Below the pieces are notes generated by a model, which worked only from the letters and a program-made list of their open reading frames with translations, was not told the origin of the DNA and made no database searches. From the NCBI GenBank assembly GCA_022571515.1, contig JACZXQ010000004.1:96395-160394 (forward strand): a stretch of 64,000 nucleotides of DNA, read 5' to 3'. This document shows positions 29,258-39,419 of this stretch, in pieces (the first letter of the stretch is position 1; each line of letters opens with the position of its first letter). The translations under genes were made by a program, and so were the position numbers. The stretch is from Gemmatimonadota bacterium (GTDB taxonomy: Bacteria > Gemmatimonadota > Gemmatimonadetes > Longimicrobiales > Gaopeijiaceae).

Positions 29258-29911
29258 TCAGTGGGCAGTAGTGCTCACCAGCGTGGGCAGGCCGTCCAGC
29301 CGCCGGTAGAGCGCAGCAACCCGTCCGATCAGCGTCAGCTTTGCGGGATCCTCGACCAACGTCGGACCTTCCGAGCCGTCCAGGGGCTCCAGGTAGACGC
29401 CCTGTCCGTTACGCGACAGGCGGAAGTAGGACACCCGCCCTCCAACACGAGCCACCACAAGGACACCCTCGCCGACCTCGTCGATCGCCGTAGGCTCAAC
29501 CAGCACGTAGTCGCCTTTGGCAACCTCGATCGCGCCTAATTCGTTGCCCTTGGCCTGCACGAAGAAGCAGCCCTCGGCTCCAGCCAGGCGGCGATCCATC
29601 GACAGGTAGGTCTCGGCGCGATCGATGCGCAGGCCCGAACGACCCTGCGGAAGCTCATTATAGCACGGCACCGACACGGTCTGGGCGTTCAGGTCCACTC
29701 CGAGAATCTTGACGCCTCGAGAACGGGACGGGTCACGCTCCAGATATCCTTTGTCCGCAAGGGCTTGCAGATGCTCAGAAACGGTCTTGGTACTCTTGAT
29801 GGCGAAGCGTTCGCCAATTTCTCGAATGGATGGCTGATACGTGTTGGTGCGCAGATAGAGCACCATGAAATCCAGGATCCTGCGTTCGATTTCAGTGAGA
29901 TTGATCGCCAT
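29258..29911 (-). CDS. LexA-like repressor without the Ser/Lys peptidase dyad
   Basis: 217 aa. Residues 1-70 are a LexA winged helix (P-S-I-R-E-I-G-E-R-F, then T-V-S-E-H-L-Q-A-L and G-Y-L-E-R-D). Residues ~80-210 align with the S24 self-cleavage domain, but the G-D-S-M box reads G-N-E-L (122-125), replacing the nucleophilic Ser by Glu. The strand that normally carries the catalytic Lys reads V-S-Y-F-R-L, and the Ala-Gly cleavage site is absent (L-P-Q-G-R-S-G). It should bind DNA as a dimer but not self-cleave in the SOS response. Good promoter upstream. Between tadA and gltX on the same strand. Confidence 0.85.
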   Translation of the reverse strand: MAINLTEIERRILDFMVLYLRTNTYQPSIREIGERFAIKSTKTVSEHLQALADKGYLERDPSRSRGVKILGVDLNAQTVSVPCYNELPQGRSGLRIDRAETYLSMDRRLAGAEGCFFVQAKGNELGAIEVAKGDYVLVEPTAIDEVGEGVLVVARVGGRVSYFRLSRNGQGVYLEPLDGSEGPTLVEDPAKLTLIGRVAALYRRLDGLPTLVSTTAH

Positions 29912-29968
29912 CCGGGTTCCGTGCCCCCTCGGGAAGGGAGAATTCAGGTGTTTACTGTTTGGAAAGCT

Positions 29969-29998
29969 ATCCTAATGTGTGGCGATCACCGGTGTCAA
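29969..29998 (-). promoter_or_regulatory. Promoter of the LexA-like gene
   Basis: Minus strand TTGACA (29993-29998), 18-bp spacer, TAGGAT (29969-29974); the -35 overlaps the last codons of gltX. The motif TTTGGAAAG occurs on the plus strand at ~29958 and again at ~30014, flanking the promoter, and might be a binding site; this is only a repeat observation. Confidence 0.65.
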
Positions 29999-31458
29999 GA
30001 AAGGGTTTTCCTCACTTTGGAAAGTCTTGTCACGGCTGAACTCAACCTTTCGACCACCTGGTCTTTGCCCATCAGGCGGAGTACATGAAAGATGCCCGGA
30101 CTCGCGGTTCGGCCCGTGATCGCTACACGAATGGGATGAATCACCTTCCCCGCACCCATGCCTAATTCCTCCGCGTAGCCCCGAATGACGGCCTCGATGG
30201 CAGTTTCGTCCCAAGGGGACGCCTCCAGGCGGCGCGCCAATTCCCGGAGACGGGCCCCGACACCCTCGGGGTCCTTGAGCCAGTGCTTTTCCACTGCATC
30301 CTCGTCGATTTCGAGGTTATCCGTCACGAACGGCATCGCCTGATCCACCAGGTCGTTCATGTTACGGCAACGGCTCTTGAGCAGGTCGATGAGCTCGAAG
30401 TACCAGTCCTTACGTGCCGCGAGGTCCGCCGCATCGGCCAGCCCCGCCTCCACCAGCCGCTCGGTAAGCCCCGGCGCCAACTCCGCGGCAGCCAGATCAT
30501 TGAAGTGCTGTCCGCTCAACCACGCCAGTTTCTCCAGGTCGAAGATCGAGCTCTTCTTGAGCACGCGTTCCATCGAGAACGCCTCGATGAGTTCCTCGAC
30601 CGTCATCTGTTCCCGATCATCGCCGGGGCTCCAGCCAAGTAGCGCCAAGAAGTTCACCATGGCGGCAGCAAGCAGTCCCTGGCGCTCGTATTCTCCCACC
30701 GATGTGGCCCCATGGCGCTTCGAGAGCCGCTTCCCGTCCGATCCGAGGATCATCGGCACGTGCCCGAACAGTGGCACGGGATGGCCCAGGGCCTCGTACA
30801 GGAGGATCTGCTTGGGCGTGTTCGAGAGGTGGTCATCACCCCGGATGACATGCGTGATGCGCTCGTCGGCGTCGTCCGAGACCACGGCAAGGTTGTAGGT
30901 GGGGCTTCCGTCACTCCTGAGGATCACCAGATCGTCGATGTCGGAATTCTCGAAGCGCATTTCCCCATGAACCATGTCGCTCCAGGTGGTTTCACCGTCC
31001 GGCACCCGGAAACGGATGGCGTGCGGCTCGCCCGCCTCTGCGCGCCTCTCAGCCTCGCCCGGCGCCATGCCGTCGGCGATCTCCCGCGCCAATCTGCGGT
31101 CCACCAGTCCACCCTCCGGCTGCCTTCTGGCCTGCTCCGCAGCCAACTCCTCCTGTGTCATGAAGTCACGAAAGGCCTCGCCTGCCGCCAACAAGGCCCG
31201 GGCTTCCCCTCGATGCCGGTCCACTCCGTCACTCTGGAAGAACGGCCCCTCATCCCAATCGAGGCCCAACCATTTCAGAGCGTGGAGGATGGTCTCGGTA
31301 TGCTCCGGCTTAGAGCGCTCCCGATCCGTGTCCTCGATGCGCAACACGAAGACCCCACCGTGCTTGCGCGCGAAGAGCCAGTTGAAGAGTGCGGTACGCG
31401 CGCCTCCGACGTGGAGGTCCCCTGTCGGTGACGGCGGAAACCGAACACGTATAGACAT
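29995..31458 (-). CDS. gltX: Glutamyl-tRNA synthetase
   Basis: 487 aa class I synthetase charging tRNA-Glu. HIGH-type motif in P-P-S-P-T-G-D-L-H-V-G-G near residue 8-19, KMSKS-type motif G-K-R-L-S-K-R-H-G at ~246-254, and a C-terminal helical anticodon-binding domain. Normal length. No cysteine zinc cluster is seen. The upstream 85 bp is unusually AT-rich with two palindromes. Confidence 0.96.
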   Translation of the reverse strand: MSIRVRFPPSPTGDLHVGGARTALFNWLFARKHGGVFVLRIEDTDRERSKPEHTETILHALKWLGLDWDEGPFFQSDGVDRHRGEARALLAAGEAFRDFMTQEELAAEQARRQPEGGLVDRRLAREIADGMAPGEAERRAEAGEPHAIRFRVPDGETTWSDMVHGEMRFENSDIDDLVILRSDGSPTYNLAVVSDDADERITHVIRGDDHLSNTPKQILLYEALGHPVPLFGHVPMILGSDGKRLSKRHGATSVGEYERQGLLAAAMVNFLALLGWSPGDDREQMTVEELIEAFSMERVLKKSSIFDLEKLAWLSGQHFNDLAAAELAPGLTERLVEAGLADAADLAARKDWYFELIDLLKSRCRNMNDLVDQAMPFVTDNLEIDEDAVEKHWLKDPEGVGARLRELARRLEASPWDETAIEAVIRGYAEELGMGAGKVIHPIRVAITGRTASPGIFHVLRLMGKDQVVERLSSAVTRLSKVRKTLS

Positions 31459-31472
31459 CGCTCACAATACCT

Positions 31473-31507
31473 TACATAAATTAGTTAATGTATTTCCTTA
31501 TATAAGG
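31473..31507 (-). promoter_or_regulatory. AT-rich palindromes upstream of gltX
   Basis: A 20-bp imperfect palindrome (31473-31492, 8 of 10 pairs; halves TACAT and ATGTA) and a perfect 12-bp palindrome CCTTATATAAGG (31496-31507) sit 15-50 bp upstream of the gltX start in an otherwise GC-rich region. They contain -10-like TATAAG and look like an operator/promoter for gltX. The binding protein is unknown. Confidence 0.5.
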
Positions 31508-31542
31508 GATACCGCTTTGCCCGGACGTGAGGCTCGGGCGTG

Positions 31543-34500
31543 TTAGGCCTCGACCGGCACCGGTTGGTACGCCGGAGTGGGGTCGTCGGCCGCGCTGTGT
31601 CTCCCTACTCGCTCGAAGAGAAGATACAGCGCAGGCGTCGTGGTCAAAACGAAGAAGGTGGACGAGAGCAGTCCACCGATGAGAGCATAGCCGAGGGCGT
31701 TCCAGATGTTCGCGTCCACATGCTCGCTCATGATCACGAGGGGCATGAGCCCCAGCACGGTCGTCGCCGTGGTCATGAGGATGGGACGGACTCGCTCCAA
31801 CGTACCCACCAGGATGGCCTCCTCGAGCGTATGACCACCGCGTAATCGGACCTTGTTCACGTGGTCGACGAGCAGGATCGCGTTGTTGACCACGATACCA
31901 CCCATCATGATCACACCGATGTAGGCCTCCCGGGTGAACGACGCGTCGGTCATCACGAAGATCATGAAGACGCCGATGAGCGCCATGGGGACGGTGAGAA
32001 GCACAGCAAGCGGCTGCCTGAGCGACTCGAACAGCGCGGCAGTGACCATGTAGATCAGAATGATGGAGATCGAGAGCACCAGGTAGATCTGATTTTGCTG
32101 CTCACGGCTCCATCTCCAACCCTCAGCCGCCTCTACCGTATAACCCTCGGGTACGGAGGTGGCCGCCAACACTTGGTCCCGGATCATGTCCCCGAGCTTC
32201 CTCGGGCCACGAAACTCGTACGCCACCGTACGTTGGTACTGCTGGTTCTCGCGGCGAATGCGCGACAGGATATCGCGCTCGTACACCTCCACGACGTCCC
32301 CTAAGCGAATGGTGGTACCGGTCGGACCCGTGATCAGGGTCTCCCGTAGCTGGTAGACGTCGATCACATCCGCGCCGGCGAGCTTGACCTCGAAGTCGAG
32401 CTCGTCACCGCCCATCCGTAACGTACTCGCCAAGGGGCGTGCACCGGCGACCGCGGCACTCATGCGCTCTGCCAGATCCTGAACGCTCATGTCGTGCCGT
32501 GCCAGCGCGTCCCGGTCTATCTCGACGACGAACTCCGAAGCCTTGTCACGCGTAAACCGTCGGCTCGAGGCATTGGTGTCGACATCTCGGATGCGCGGCA
32601 TGCGCTCGAGTCGGGTGCCCAGGCTCTCGGCGATGTCCCGCACACGCTCGTAGTTGTACCCGAGCACCGTTATCGAGTAGTTGGGCGGGCTTCCGCCACC
32701 ACCGTAGAAGAACGACGGTCCCACCCCGTAGACCCGCACATCGGCCCCCGTGAACCCTAGACTGTAGGCGACCATCTGTTCTTTGATGACGACGGGGATT
32801 TCGGTGAGCTCCAGCTCTTCGGGAAAGGTGATGTAAATCTGCGCCCTCGTGCCCGATACGGTCGTCTGGTACTGGTCGACCTCGGGCATCTGGGCGAGCC
32901 TCTCCTCGAAGAACCGGGCCAACGCGTCCGCACGTTCGAGGTCGGAACCGCGGGGCAGATTGATGTTGACGCTCACGTACGTCTCCTGCTGCCCTCCCCC
33001 TCCTCCCCAGATTACTCCCCTGTTTACATTCTTGTCGAACGCGTAGTACGAGGCGCCGAGGCTGACCACGGCGATGGTCACCGCCACCCAGGGATAGCGC
33101 AAGGTGGCACCGACCAACCTGGAGTAGAAGCGTACGTACAGGGGGCGCATGCTCGCCTCCACATCCGGTCCCAGGACCCCATCCGCCATGCCCCGCGCGC
33201 GCCCCGCCGTGAGGATGCGTGCCGAGAGTGCCGGAATGAACGTGAATGCCACGAAAAGCGAGGCGATCAACGTCAGTCCGACCACGATCGCGAGAGGCAC
33301 GTAGAATACCCGGAGCTCGCCCTGGAGGTAGACAAACGGCACGAACACGATGAGCGTCGTCGCCGTGGCGGCCAAGATGGGCAACACCACCTCTTTGGCG
33401 CCGTGTTCAGCGGCACTGGCGGGATCCTCGCCGCCCTGCCAGCGCCGGTAGACGTTCTCCAACACGACGATCGAGTTGTCCACGATCAGCCCGAACCCCA
33501 TCGCGAGGCCCATCAGAGTCAGCAGGTTCAGAGTCAACCCGCCGAAGTAGATCAGGTTCAGGGAGATCAGTACCGAGAATACGATGGTCGCGAAGATCAT
33601 CGCTGCCGACCTGAACGACCGCAGGAACAGCAGGAGCACCACAAACACCACCACCGCCGCGAGCAGCGCCCGGTACCGCAAATCGGTGAGCTGCCGGCTG
33701 ATGTATTCGCTCCGATCGCGCACCTCGATGATGCGGGCACCGAAGGGATTGAGGCTCTCCAGCCGCGCCATGCGCTCCTTCACGGCCTCGGCCACCTTCA
33801 CGGTGTTCGCCCGTGTCTCCTTCCGAACGTCGAAGGAGACCGCTGGGCTGGAGTCGATGCGGTTGTATTGCCGAGCCTCTTCGTACGTATCGCTCACATG
33901 CGCGATGTCGGAGATGCGGATGACGGACTCCCCGCGCGTGCTGACGATGGCGTTCTGGATATCCTGAACACTGTTCGCGCGGTTCCGGATCGTGAGCGTC
34001 AGCTCCCGGCCGCCCTCCCGGATAGCGCCTGCTTCACGCACCAGATCCAGGTTCTGGATACTTTCGCGCACCTGCCCGGGGGTCAGACCCAGGGCCAAGA
34101 TCTGGTTCTCGTCCAACTCGATCCGCAGGAGCCGGTCCCGTCCACCAAAAACCGTAACCTCTCCGACACCATCCAACTGCTCCAGCGCCGGCTTGATCAC
34201 GTCGTCGACGTGGGCACGAAGCGCTTCTAGCACGTACGGGCCCGTGATCGTGTAGGTGAGCACGGAACTCCCCGCCCGGTCTTCGAACTCCCTGGGCACG
34301 TACGGCGCGACCGTGATAGGCCGAACTCCCTGGGGAAGCTCTTCCTCCAGTTGGAAGATCCGCTCAGAGAGGTCGAGCCGTGCGAAATCCATGTCCGTGT
34401 CGCGGTTGAAGTCCACCGTGATCTCGGTGGAGCCTTCAGTGGACTCGGAGATGATCTTCTCCACGCCCCGTAGTCGCTGGATCGTCGATTCGAGGGGTGA

Positions 34501-34686
34501 CGTGAGAAACGCCTCCACGGTCTCGGGCGACGTCCCCGGCCAGGTTCCCCGCACGTACAGCTGGGGCAATTGGGTATCAGGGAGCGTCTCGACCGGGATG
34601 TTCTGCCACGCAGCAATACCGAGGAGGGCAACAGCGAAATAGGTCATCGCTACCGCAACCGGTCGACGGATACTCAGTCGGATCAT
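31543..34686 (-). CDS. RND efflux permease (HAE1-type), third-listed pump gene
   Basis: 1047 aa. AcrB-like trimeric proton-driven exporter: N-terminal helix R-R-P-V-A-V-A-M, two large periplasmic loops and 12 transmembrane segments in two halves; G-L-I-V-D-N-S-I-V at TM4 carries the proton-relay acidic residue (one Asp rather than the D-D pair). The start at 34686 follows AGAGGG and begins at the membrane helix; the open frame upstream is not family-like. Second permease of the operon, 13 bp after the first. Confidence 0.92.
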   Translation of the reverse strand: MIRLSIRRPVAVAMTYFAVALLGIAAWQNIPVETLPDTQLPQLYVRGTWPGTSPETVEAFLTSPLESTIQRLRGVEKIISESTEGSTEITVDFNRDTDMDFARLDLSERIFQLEEELPQGVRPITVAPYVPREFEDRAGSSVLTYTITGPYVLEALRAHVDDVIKPALEQLDGVGEVTVFGGRDRLLRIELDENQILALGLTPGQVRESIQNLDLVREAGAIREGGRELTLTIRNRANSVQDIQNAIVSTRGESVIRISDIAHVSDTYEEARQYNRIDSSPAVSFDVRKETRANTVKVAEAVKERMARLESLNPFGARIIEVRDRSEYISRQLTDLRYRALLAAVVVFVVLLLFLRSFRSAAMIFATIVFSVLISLNLIYFGGLTLNLLTLMGLAMGFGLIVDNSIVVLENVYRRWQGGEDPASAAEHGAKEVVLPILAATATTLIVFVPFVYLQGELRVFYVPLAIVVGLTLIASLFVAFTFIPALSARILTAGRARGMADGVLGPDVEASMRPLYVRFYSRLVGATLRYPWVAVTIAVVSLGASYYAFDKNVNRGVIWGGGGGQQETYVSVNINLPRGSDLERADALARFFEERLAQMPEVDQYQTTVSGTRAQIYITFPEELELTEIPVVIKEQMVAYSLGFTGADVRVYGVGPSFFYGGGGSPPNYSITVLGYNYERVRDIAESLGTRLERMPRIRDVDTNASSRRFTRDKASEFVVEIDRDALARHDMSVQDLAERMSAAVAGARPLASTLRMGGDELDFEVKLAGADVIDVYQLRETLITGPTGTTIRLGDVVEVYERDILSRIRRENQQYQRTVAYEFRGPRKLGDMIRDQVLAATSVPEGYTVEAAEGWRWSREQQNQIYLVLSISIILIYMVTAALFESLRQPLAVLLTVPMALIGVFMIFVMTDASFTREAYIGVIMMGGIVVNNAILLVDHVNKVRLRGGHTLEEAILVGTLERVRPILMTTATTVLGLMPLVIMSEHVDANIWNALGYALIGGLLSSTFFVLTTTPALYLLFERVGRHSAADDPTPAYQPVPVEA

Positions 34687-34699
34687 GGCCCTCTTCCCC

Positions 34700-37600
34700 T
34701 CACGTAGCCTGCACCTGGACGGGTTGGCTTGCGACCGGCTCGCCAGACTCCGCAGGAGTGCCGAACCGCATGCCTTCGATGAGGGAGTAGACCACGGGCA
34801 CGACAATCAGAGTCAGCACTGTCGCCACCACCAGCCCGCCGATCACCGCGATGGCCAAGGGCGCCCGCAAATCAGCGCCGCGCCCGATACCCAAAGCCAT
34901 GGGGGAGAGGCCCAGCACGGTGGTGACGGTCGTCATGATGATGGGACGCAGACGCACGCGTCCGGCCTCCAGGATCGCCTCGCGGCAGCCCATGCCGCGC
35001 GCCCGGGACTGGTTGATGAAGTCCACCTTCACGATGGAGTCGTTCACGACGATTCCCACGAGGATCACGATCCCGATGAGACTCATGGTGTTCATGCCCT
35101 GGCCGGTCAACACCAACGCCACGATGGCGCCGATCAGGGCAAGCGGCACCGCCATGAGGATGGTGAACGGATGCACGAAGGACTCGAACTTGGCCGCCAG
35201 GATCATGTAGACCAGAATGAGCGCCAATCCGAAGGCGAAGGACAGATCCCGGAAGCTGCGCCGCATCTCTTCGTTCTCGCCGCCGATGTTCATCCGGAGG
35301 TCACGGGTCGCGGGCAGGTCCGCGAGTGAGGCTCCGATGACCGTGATCGCCTGGTCGAGGCCACCCGAAACCACGTCGGCATACACCGTGATCACCCTGG
35401 CCTGGTCCTCGCGGTAGATCTCGGAAGGCGCGAGGACTTCGTGAACGTCGATGAGCTCACGGAGCGGTACGCCTTGCACCCGGATGCCGTTCAGCGTGGA
35501 CAACGAGAAACGCATGTCGTTCGGGAAGCGCACGACGATGTCGATCTTGCGGTCGAAGTCCACGAACTCGGTGGCGGGGTCGCCACGCATGGCCCTATTC
35601 AGTTCGTCCGCGATCTGCCGCGGCTCCACGCCATACCGCGCGGCGGCCTCGCGGTCGATCCGCACCTGAATCTGCGGCTGGCCCTTTTCCACACCGATCC
35701 GGACGTTGCCGAGCACGTCGATGCCCACCAGCCGCTCACGTACCAACTCGGCACGGGCGTAGGCGAGATCCAGATCCTCTCCCTGGATCCGTACCGCCAC
35801 ATCGGCGTCCGTGCCGCCCAACACCTGGCCCAATGCCGTCGCCTGCCCAACATCGAACGTAAGGAGGCCGTTCGGTACGGTCCGGGCGAGTGGACGCAGC
35901 CGCTCGAGCACCTCGCTCGTGGAGGCGCCCTCGACCAGCCGGACCTGGAAGTCCGCTGTGTTCAAGCCGGAAGCGTCCTCGGTCTCCGCATAGGACCGCA
36001 CATCCCGCCCGATGCGGCTGAAGACCACATCCACACCCGGGTCCGCGAGGATCGCGGCCTCGATCTCGGTAGCCACCTCAGCCGTGGCAGCCAATCCCGT
36101 GCCCTCGGCCAACTCCAGCCGAGCGTCGAAGGCTCCCTGGTCCACGGCCGGGAGGAGGTCTCGGTCGAGCGTCAGCCCAGCGGCGCCCGAGAGAGTCAAC
36201 GCCACCAGCGCCAGGAACACGACACGGGCCCGATGATCCAACGACCACTCCAACACTCGATGATAGCGAGTGGCGAAGCGCTCGAACCAGGTATCGAAGA
36301 CTCGAAGTGGTGGTCCAAACACACGCCCCAACAGGCGGCCGATGCCACGCCCCCAAAAGACCACCAGGTCCTTCGCGAGCAGCCCAAGTCCCGCCAGTGT
36401 CCGGAAGGGGAGACGAGCCAAGCCCGTAACCAGCCAGATCGCCATCCTCCAGAACCCGACCGGTCGAGGCTCGGCCGTGCGGGCCGGGGGAGCGGCCACT
36501 CTATCACCCCCGAGGGCGAAGCGAGCCGCCATCGGCGGTAGGAGGATCAGAGCGACCAGCAAGCTCGTGAGCAGCGAGAAGGCAACGGTCAGGGAAAGAT
36601 CGCGGAACAGTTCTCCCGCAACGCCTTGCACGTAGATGATCGGGACGAACACACTGATGGTGGTCAGCGTCGATGCGGTAATCGCTCCCTGGACTTCCTC
36701 CGCGCCCAACGTCGCGGCGATCACCGCCCGGGCGCCGCCTTCCCGGTGGCGGAACACGTTCTCCAACACGACGATCGAGTTGTCCACCAGCATCCCCACA
36801 CCGAGCGCTAGGCCTCCCAGGCTCATGATGTTCAAGGAGACCCCGGCGGCATCCATCAGGGCGAAGGTGCCCACGACGGAGATTGGAATCGCCAACGCGA
36901 TCGCGACCGGGTAGCGGGGATCCCGCAAGAAGAGGAACAGGACCAGGAACGCGAGCACTCCTCCGAAAACCAGTGCCTGAACCACGTTGCTGATCGAGTC
37001 CGAGATGAAGCCGGCCTGGCTGCTCGCTACTTCCATCTGGATCCCCGTGAACTCTTCGCGCAACTGCACGAGGGTCTCCTCCACCAGCTTGGCCACGGCC
37101 ACCGTGTTGGCGCCCGCCTCCTTGAACACGAGCAGGCCCACGGACTCCACCCCGTTATAGCGGGCAATCGCCTCCCGCTCGGCGAAGCCATCCACGACGT
37201 CCGCCACGTCCCTCAGCCGCACCATGCGGAAGGTGGACTCCCCCTCCCGACCACCGGACGCCTGCTTCCCGCGCGCGACCACCACATCGCGGATTTCTTC
37301 GATCGTCTGGAACTCACCCAGCGTGCGCAGCGGGTAACGGTACCGCCCCTGGAGCACCGTGCCGCCCGGGGCGCTGTAGTTCGCCGCCGCCAACGCCGAC
37401 GCGATTTGCCCCATGTCGATGCCGTAGGCCTCCAGCAGCTCTGGCCTCACCTCGACCTGGATCTCGCGGTCTAGGCCTCCCGTCACCGCCGCCTGGGCCA
37501 CACCGTCGAGCTGCTCCAGGCGCCGCCTGAACACGGTCTCGGCCAGGTCCTTGGTCTCCCATAGGTCGGACCCCCCCGCGACCGAGAGTACCATGATCGG

Positions 37601-38008
37601 TTCGGACTCAGGGTCCACGCGCAGAATTCGCGGCCGGTCGGCAGTCTCGGGGAGAGCGTCCCGGATGTTGTCCAGGCGCTCACGCGTGTTGAGCATGGCG
37701 AAGTCCATGTCGGTCCCCCAGGCGAAGCGGAGGGTGACCAGGCTCACGCCGTCACGCGACACCGATGACACCTTCTCCACCCCTGGCACGGCGGCGGCCG
37801 TCGCCTCGACCGTCTCGGTGACCAGTCGCTCAACCTCGGCTGGCGCCACATCCGGATAGGACGTGTAGATCACCAGGCGGGGATAGCTGACCTCGGGCAA
37901 CAGGTTGATCGGAAGCCGAAAAAACGAGATCCCACCCAGCAGGATTACGGCGAGGAACAGCATCGCAACCGCGACGGGCCGCCGCGTGGCGGTGCCCGGG
38001 ATCGACAC
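34700..38008 (-). CDS. RND efflux permease (HAE1-type)
   Basis: 1102 aa. Same architecture as the following permease, with T-R-R-P-V-A-V-A-M-L-F at the start, G-M-L-V-D-N-S-I-V in TM4 and D-S-I-V-K-V-D-F in TM10. A ~70-residue hydrophobic and basic linker between the sixth and seventh helices explains the extra length. Two different permeases sharing one adaptor and one TolC suggest a heteromeric pump of the MdtBC/MuxBC kind, known from Proteobacteria. GTG start, directly after the tolC-like stop. Confidence 0.92.
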   Translation of the reverse strand: MSIPGTATRRPVAVAMLFLAVILLGGISFFRLPINLLPEVSYPRLVIYTSYPDVAPAEVERLVTETVEATAAAVPGVEKVSSVSRDGVSLVTLRFAWGTDMDFAMLNTRERLDNIRDALPETADRPRILRVDPESEPIMVLSVAGGSDLWETKDLAETVFRRRLEQLDGVAQAAVTGGLDREIQVEVRPELLEAYGIDMGQIASALAAANYSAPGGTVLQGRYRYPLRTLGEFQTIEEIRDVVVARGKQASGGREGESTFRMVRLRDVADVVDGFAEREAIARYNGVESVGLLVFKEAGANTVAVAKLVEETLVQLREEFTGIQMEVASSQAGFISDSISNVVQALVFGGVLAFLVLFLFLRDPRYPVAIALAIPISVVGTFALMDAAGVSLNIMSLGGLALGVGMLVDNSIVVLENVFRHREGGARAVIAATLGAEEVQGAITASTLTTISVFVPIIYVQGVAGELFRDLSLTVAFSLLTSLLVALILLPPMAARFALGGDRVAAPPARTAEPRPVGFWRMAIWLVTGLARLPFRTLAGLGLLAKDLVVFWGRGIGRLLGRVFGPPLRVFDTWFERFATRYHRVLEWSLDHRARVVFLALVALTLSGAAGLTLDRDLLPAVDQGAFDARLELAEGTGLAATAEVATEIEAAILADPGVDVVFSRIGRDVRSYAETEDASGLNTADFQVRLVEGASTSEVLERLRPLARTVPNGLLTFDVGQATALGQVLGGTDADVAVRIQGEDLDLAYARAELVRERLVGIDVLGNVRIGVEKGQPQIQVRIDREAAARYGVEPRQIADELNRAMRGDPATEFVDFDRKIDIVVRFPNDMRFSLSTLNGIRVQGVPLRELIDVHEVLAPSEIYREDQARVITVYADVVSGGLDQAITVIGASLADLPATRDLRMNIGGENEEMRRSFRDLSFAFGLALILVYMILAAKFESFVHPFTILMAVPLALIGAIVALVLTGQGMNTMSLIGIVILVGIVVNDSIVKVDFINQSRARGMGCREAILEAGRVRLRPIIMTTVTTVLGLSPMALGIGRGADLRAPLAIAVIGGLVVATVLTLIVVPVVYSLIEGMRFGTPAESGEPVASQPVQVQAT

Positions 38009-38009
38009 G

Positions 38010-39419
38010 CTAGCGTCCGCCCGTTATCGAAAACTGCGGGTCCACCGGCGTCCCGACCGCTGCTTCGAGGGCCACGAGTGCGTCCACGAACCCGTAATGG
38101 GCCTCGATGACTTGGCGGGCAGCATTCCGCTCCTGAGCGATGATGTCACGCAGCTCCGTAAAGGTGCGCGTGCCCAACCGGTACTCCTCACGGGCCAGGC
38201 GGCGCGCCTCCTGCGCGATGTCGTGAGAACGCTGCGCCAGGCGATAGGTCTCGTACTGGTTGTTCAACGTCATCAGGTTACCACGGACCTGCTCCTCAGC
38301 GGACAGCCGCGCATTTCGGAGATCTTCCGAGCGGTTATCGACCTGTACCTTCGCCTCCTGGATGTCGTAGGAGTTCTGGAAGTAGTTGTTGAAGAACGGG
38401 ATGGTGAGCTGCAGACTCAACTGGCTCTGCAGATCGTCGTCGGATTTCAGGTCGAAGAGCGCGTCACGCCCCCTCGTCTGCGTAAAGCGGCCCACATCGA
38501 ACCGGGCCGACAGGTTCGGCCACCAACTCGCCTTGCTCATGGAGACCGCGTGAGAGGCCGATGTCACCGCTGCGCGCGCCTGCCGGATGTCGAGATTACG
38601 GTTCATGGCGGTGCGCACGAGCGACTCCGCATCCAACCCCGAAGGATTGAACACCGGCTGTGGCTCTCCGGCCACTCGGATCGGGGGCAGCCCGACGTCG
38701 CCCAACGTAGTGCGAAGCGTCAGCAGTGACCGCTGGTACTGGCCGTCCTGGCTCTGAATGTTGAGCGCTTGCTGCTCGATCTCGAGCTCGGCGTTGAGCA
38801 GATCTACACGGGTGATTGCCGCCAGCTCGAAGAGGCGCTCCGCAAGATCGTGATCGACTTGCCGCTCCTCGAGAAGGTCGCGTTCCAAGCGAAGCAGCTC
38901 CGCCTCTCTCGATGCGGCGAAGAACTGCCTACGGACGTTGGAGCGCAGCCCCCACAGTGCGCCATCCCCCGCCAGCGCACGGTCGGCGTTCGTGAGCCGT
39001 TGCCGCTTGAGGCTGTGGAAGAGAGATGCGCCCTGGATGTTCCAGGTGAGCGACGCACCTTGGGAAGTAGAGGAGCTGAAAACGTAGTTGGACTCCGGGT
39101 TGTCGATCGGGTTACCGAAGAAGTCCACCGTCTGCGGCGTCAACCGGCCCGAGTAGCCCGTATTGAGCACGTCGACGGAAAGCCGGGGCAGCACCTGCGT
39201 GAGCCACGTCACACGCGTCTGCGCCGAGTTCAGGCTTACATCGTTCAGCGCCCGCCGGTACGCCGGGTTGTGCAGACCGGCGATTCGGTACGCCTCTTCC
39301 AGCGACAGGTCCACCGTATCGGCCAGGACTCCCTGAGCCGAACCGCTCAGCGGCCACGCGGTGACGAACCCTACCACCGCTACCGCCACGAGACGCCCCA
39401 CGTTGCAGGAGATCTTCAT
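38010..39419 (-). CDS. TolC-family outer-membrane efflux channel
   Basis: 469 aa. Signal peptide (to about G-S-A-Q, residue ~29), then the two repeated helix-strand-helix modules of TolC proteins with long alpha-helical hairpins and the A-x-x-x-N-x-x-[IL]-x-x-A pattern (R-N-L-D-I-R-Q-A-R). Forms the trimeric exit duct for the RND pump. Overlaps the adaptor gene by 4 bp. Confidence 0.9.
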   Translation of the reverse strand: MKISCNVGRLVAVAVVGFVTAWPLSGSAQGVLADTVDLSLEEAYRIAGLHNPAYRRALNDVSLNSAQTRVTWLTQVLPRLSVDVLNTGYSGRLTPQTVDFFGNPIDNPESNYVFSSSTSQGASLTWNIQGASLFHSLKRQRLTNADRALAGDGALWGLRSNVRRQFFAASREAELLRLERDLLEERQVDHDLAERLFELAAITRVDLLNAELEIEQQALNIQSQDGQYQRSLLTLRTTLGDVGLPPIRVAGEPQPVFNPSGLDAESLVRTAMNRNLDIRQARAAVTSASHAVSMSKASWWPNLSARFDVGRFTQTRGRDALFDLKSDDDLQSQLSLQLTIPFFNNYFQNSYDIQEAKVQVDNRSEDLRNARLSAEEQVRGNLMTLNNQYETYRLAQRSHDIAQEARRLAREEYRLGTRTFTELRDIIAQERNAARQVIEAHYGFVDALVALEAAVGTPVDPQFSITGGR

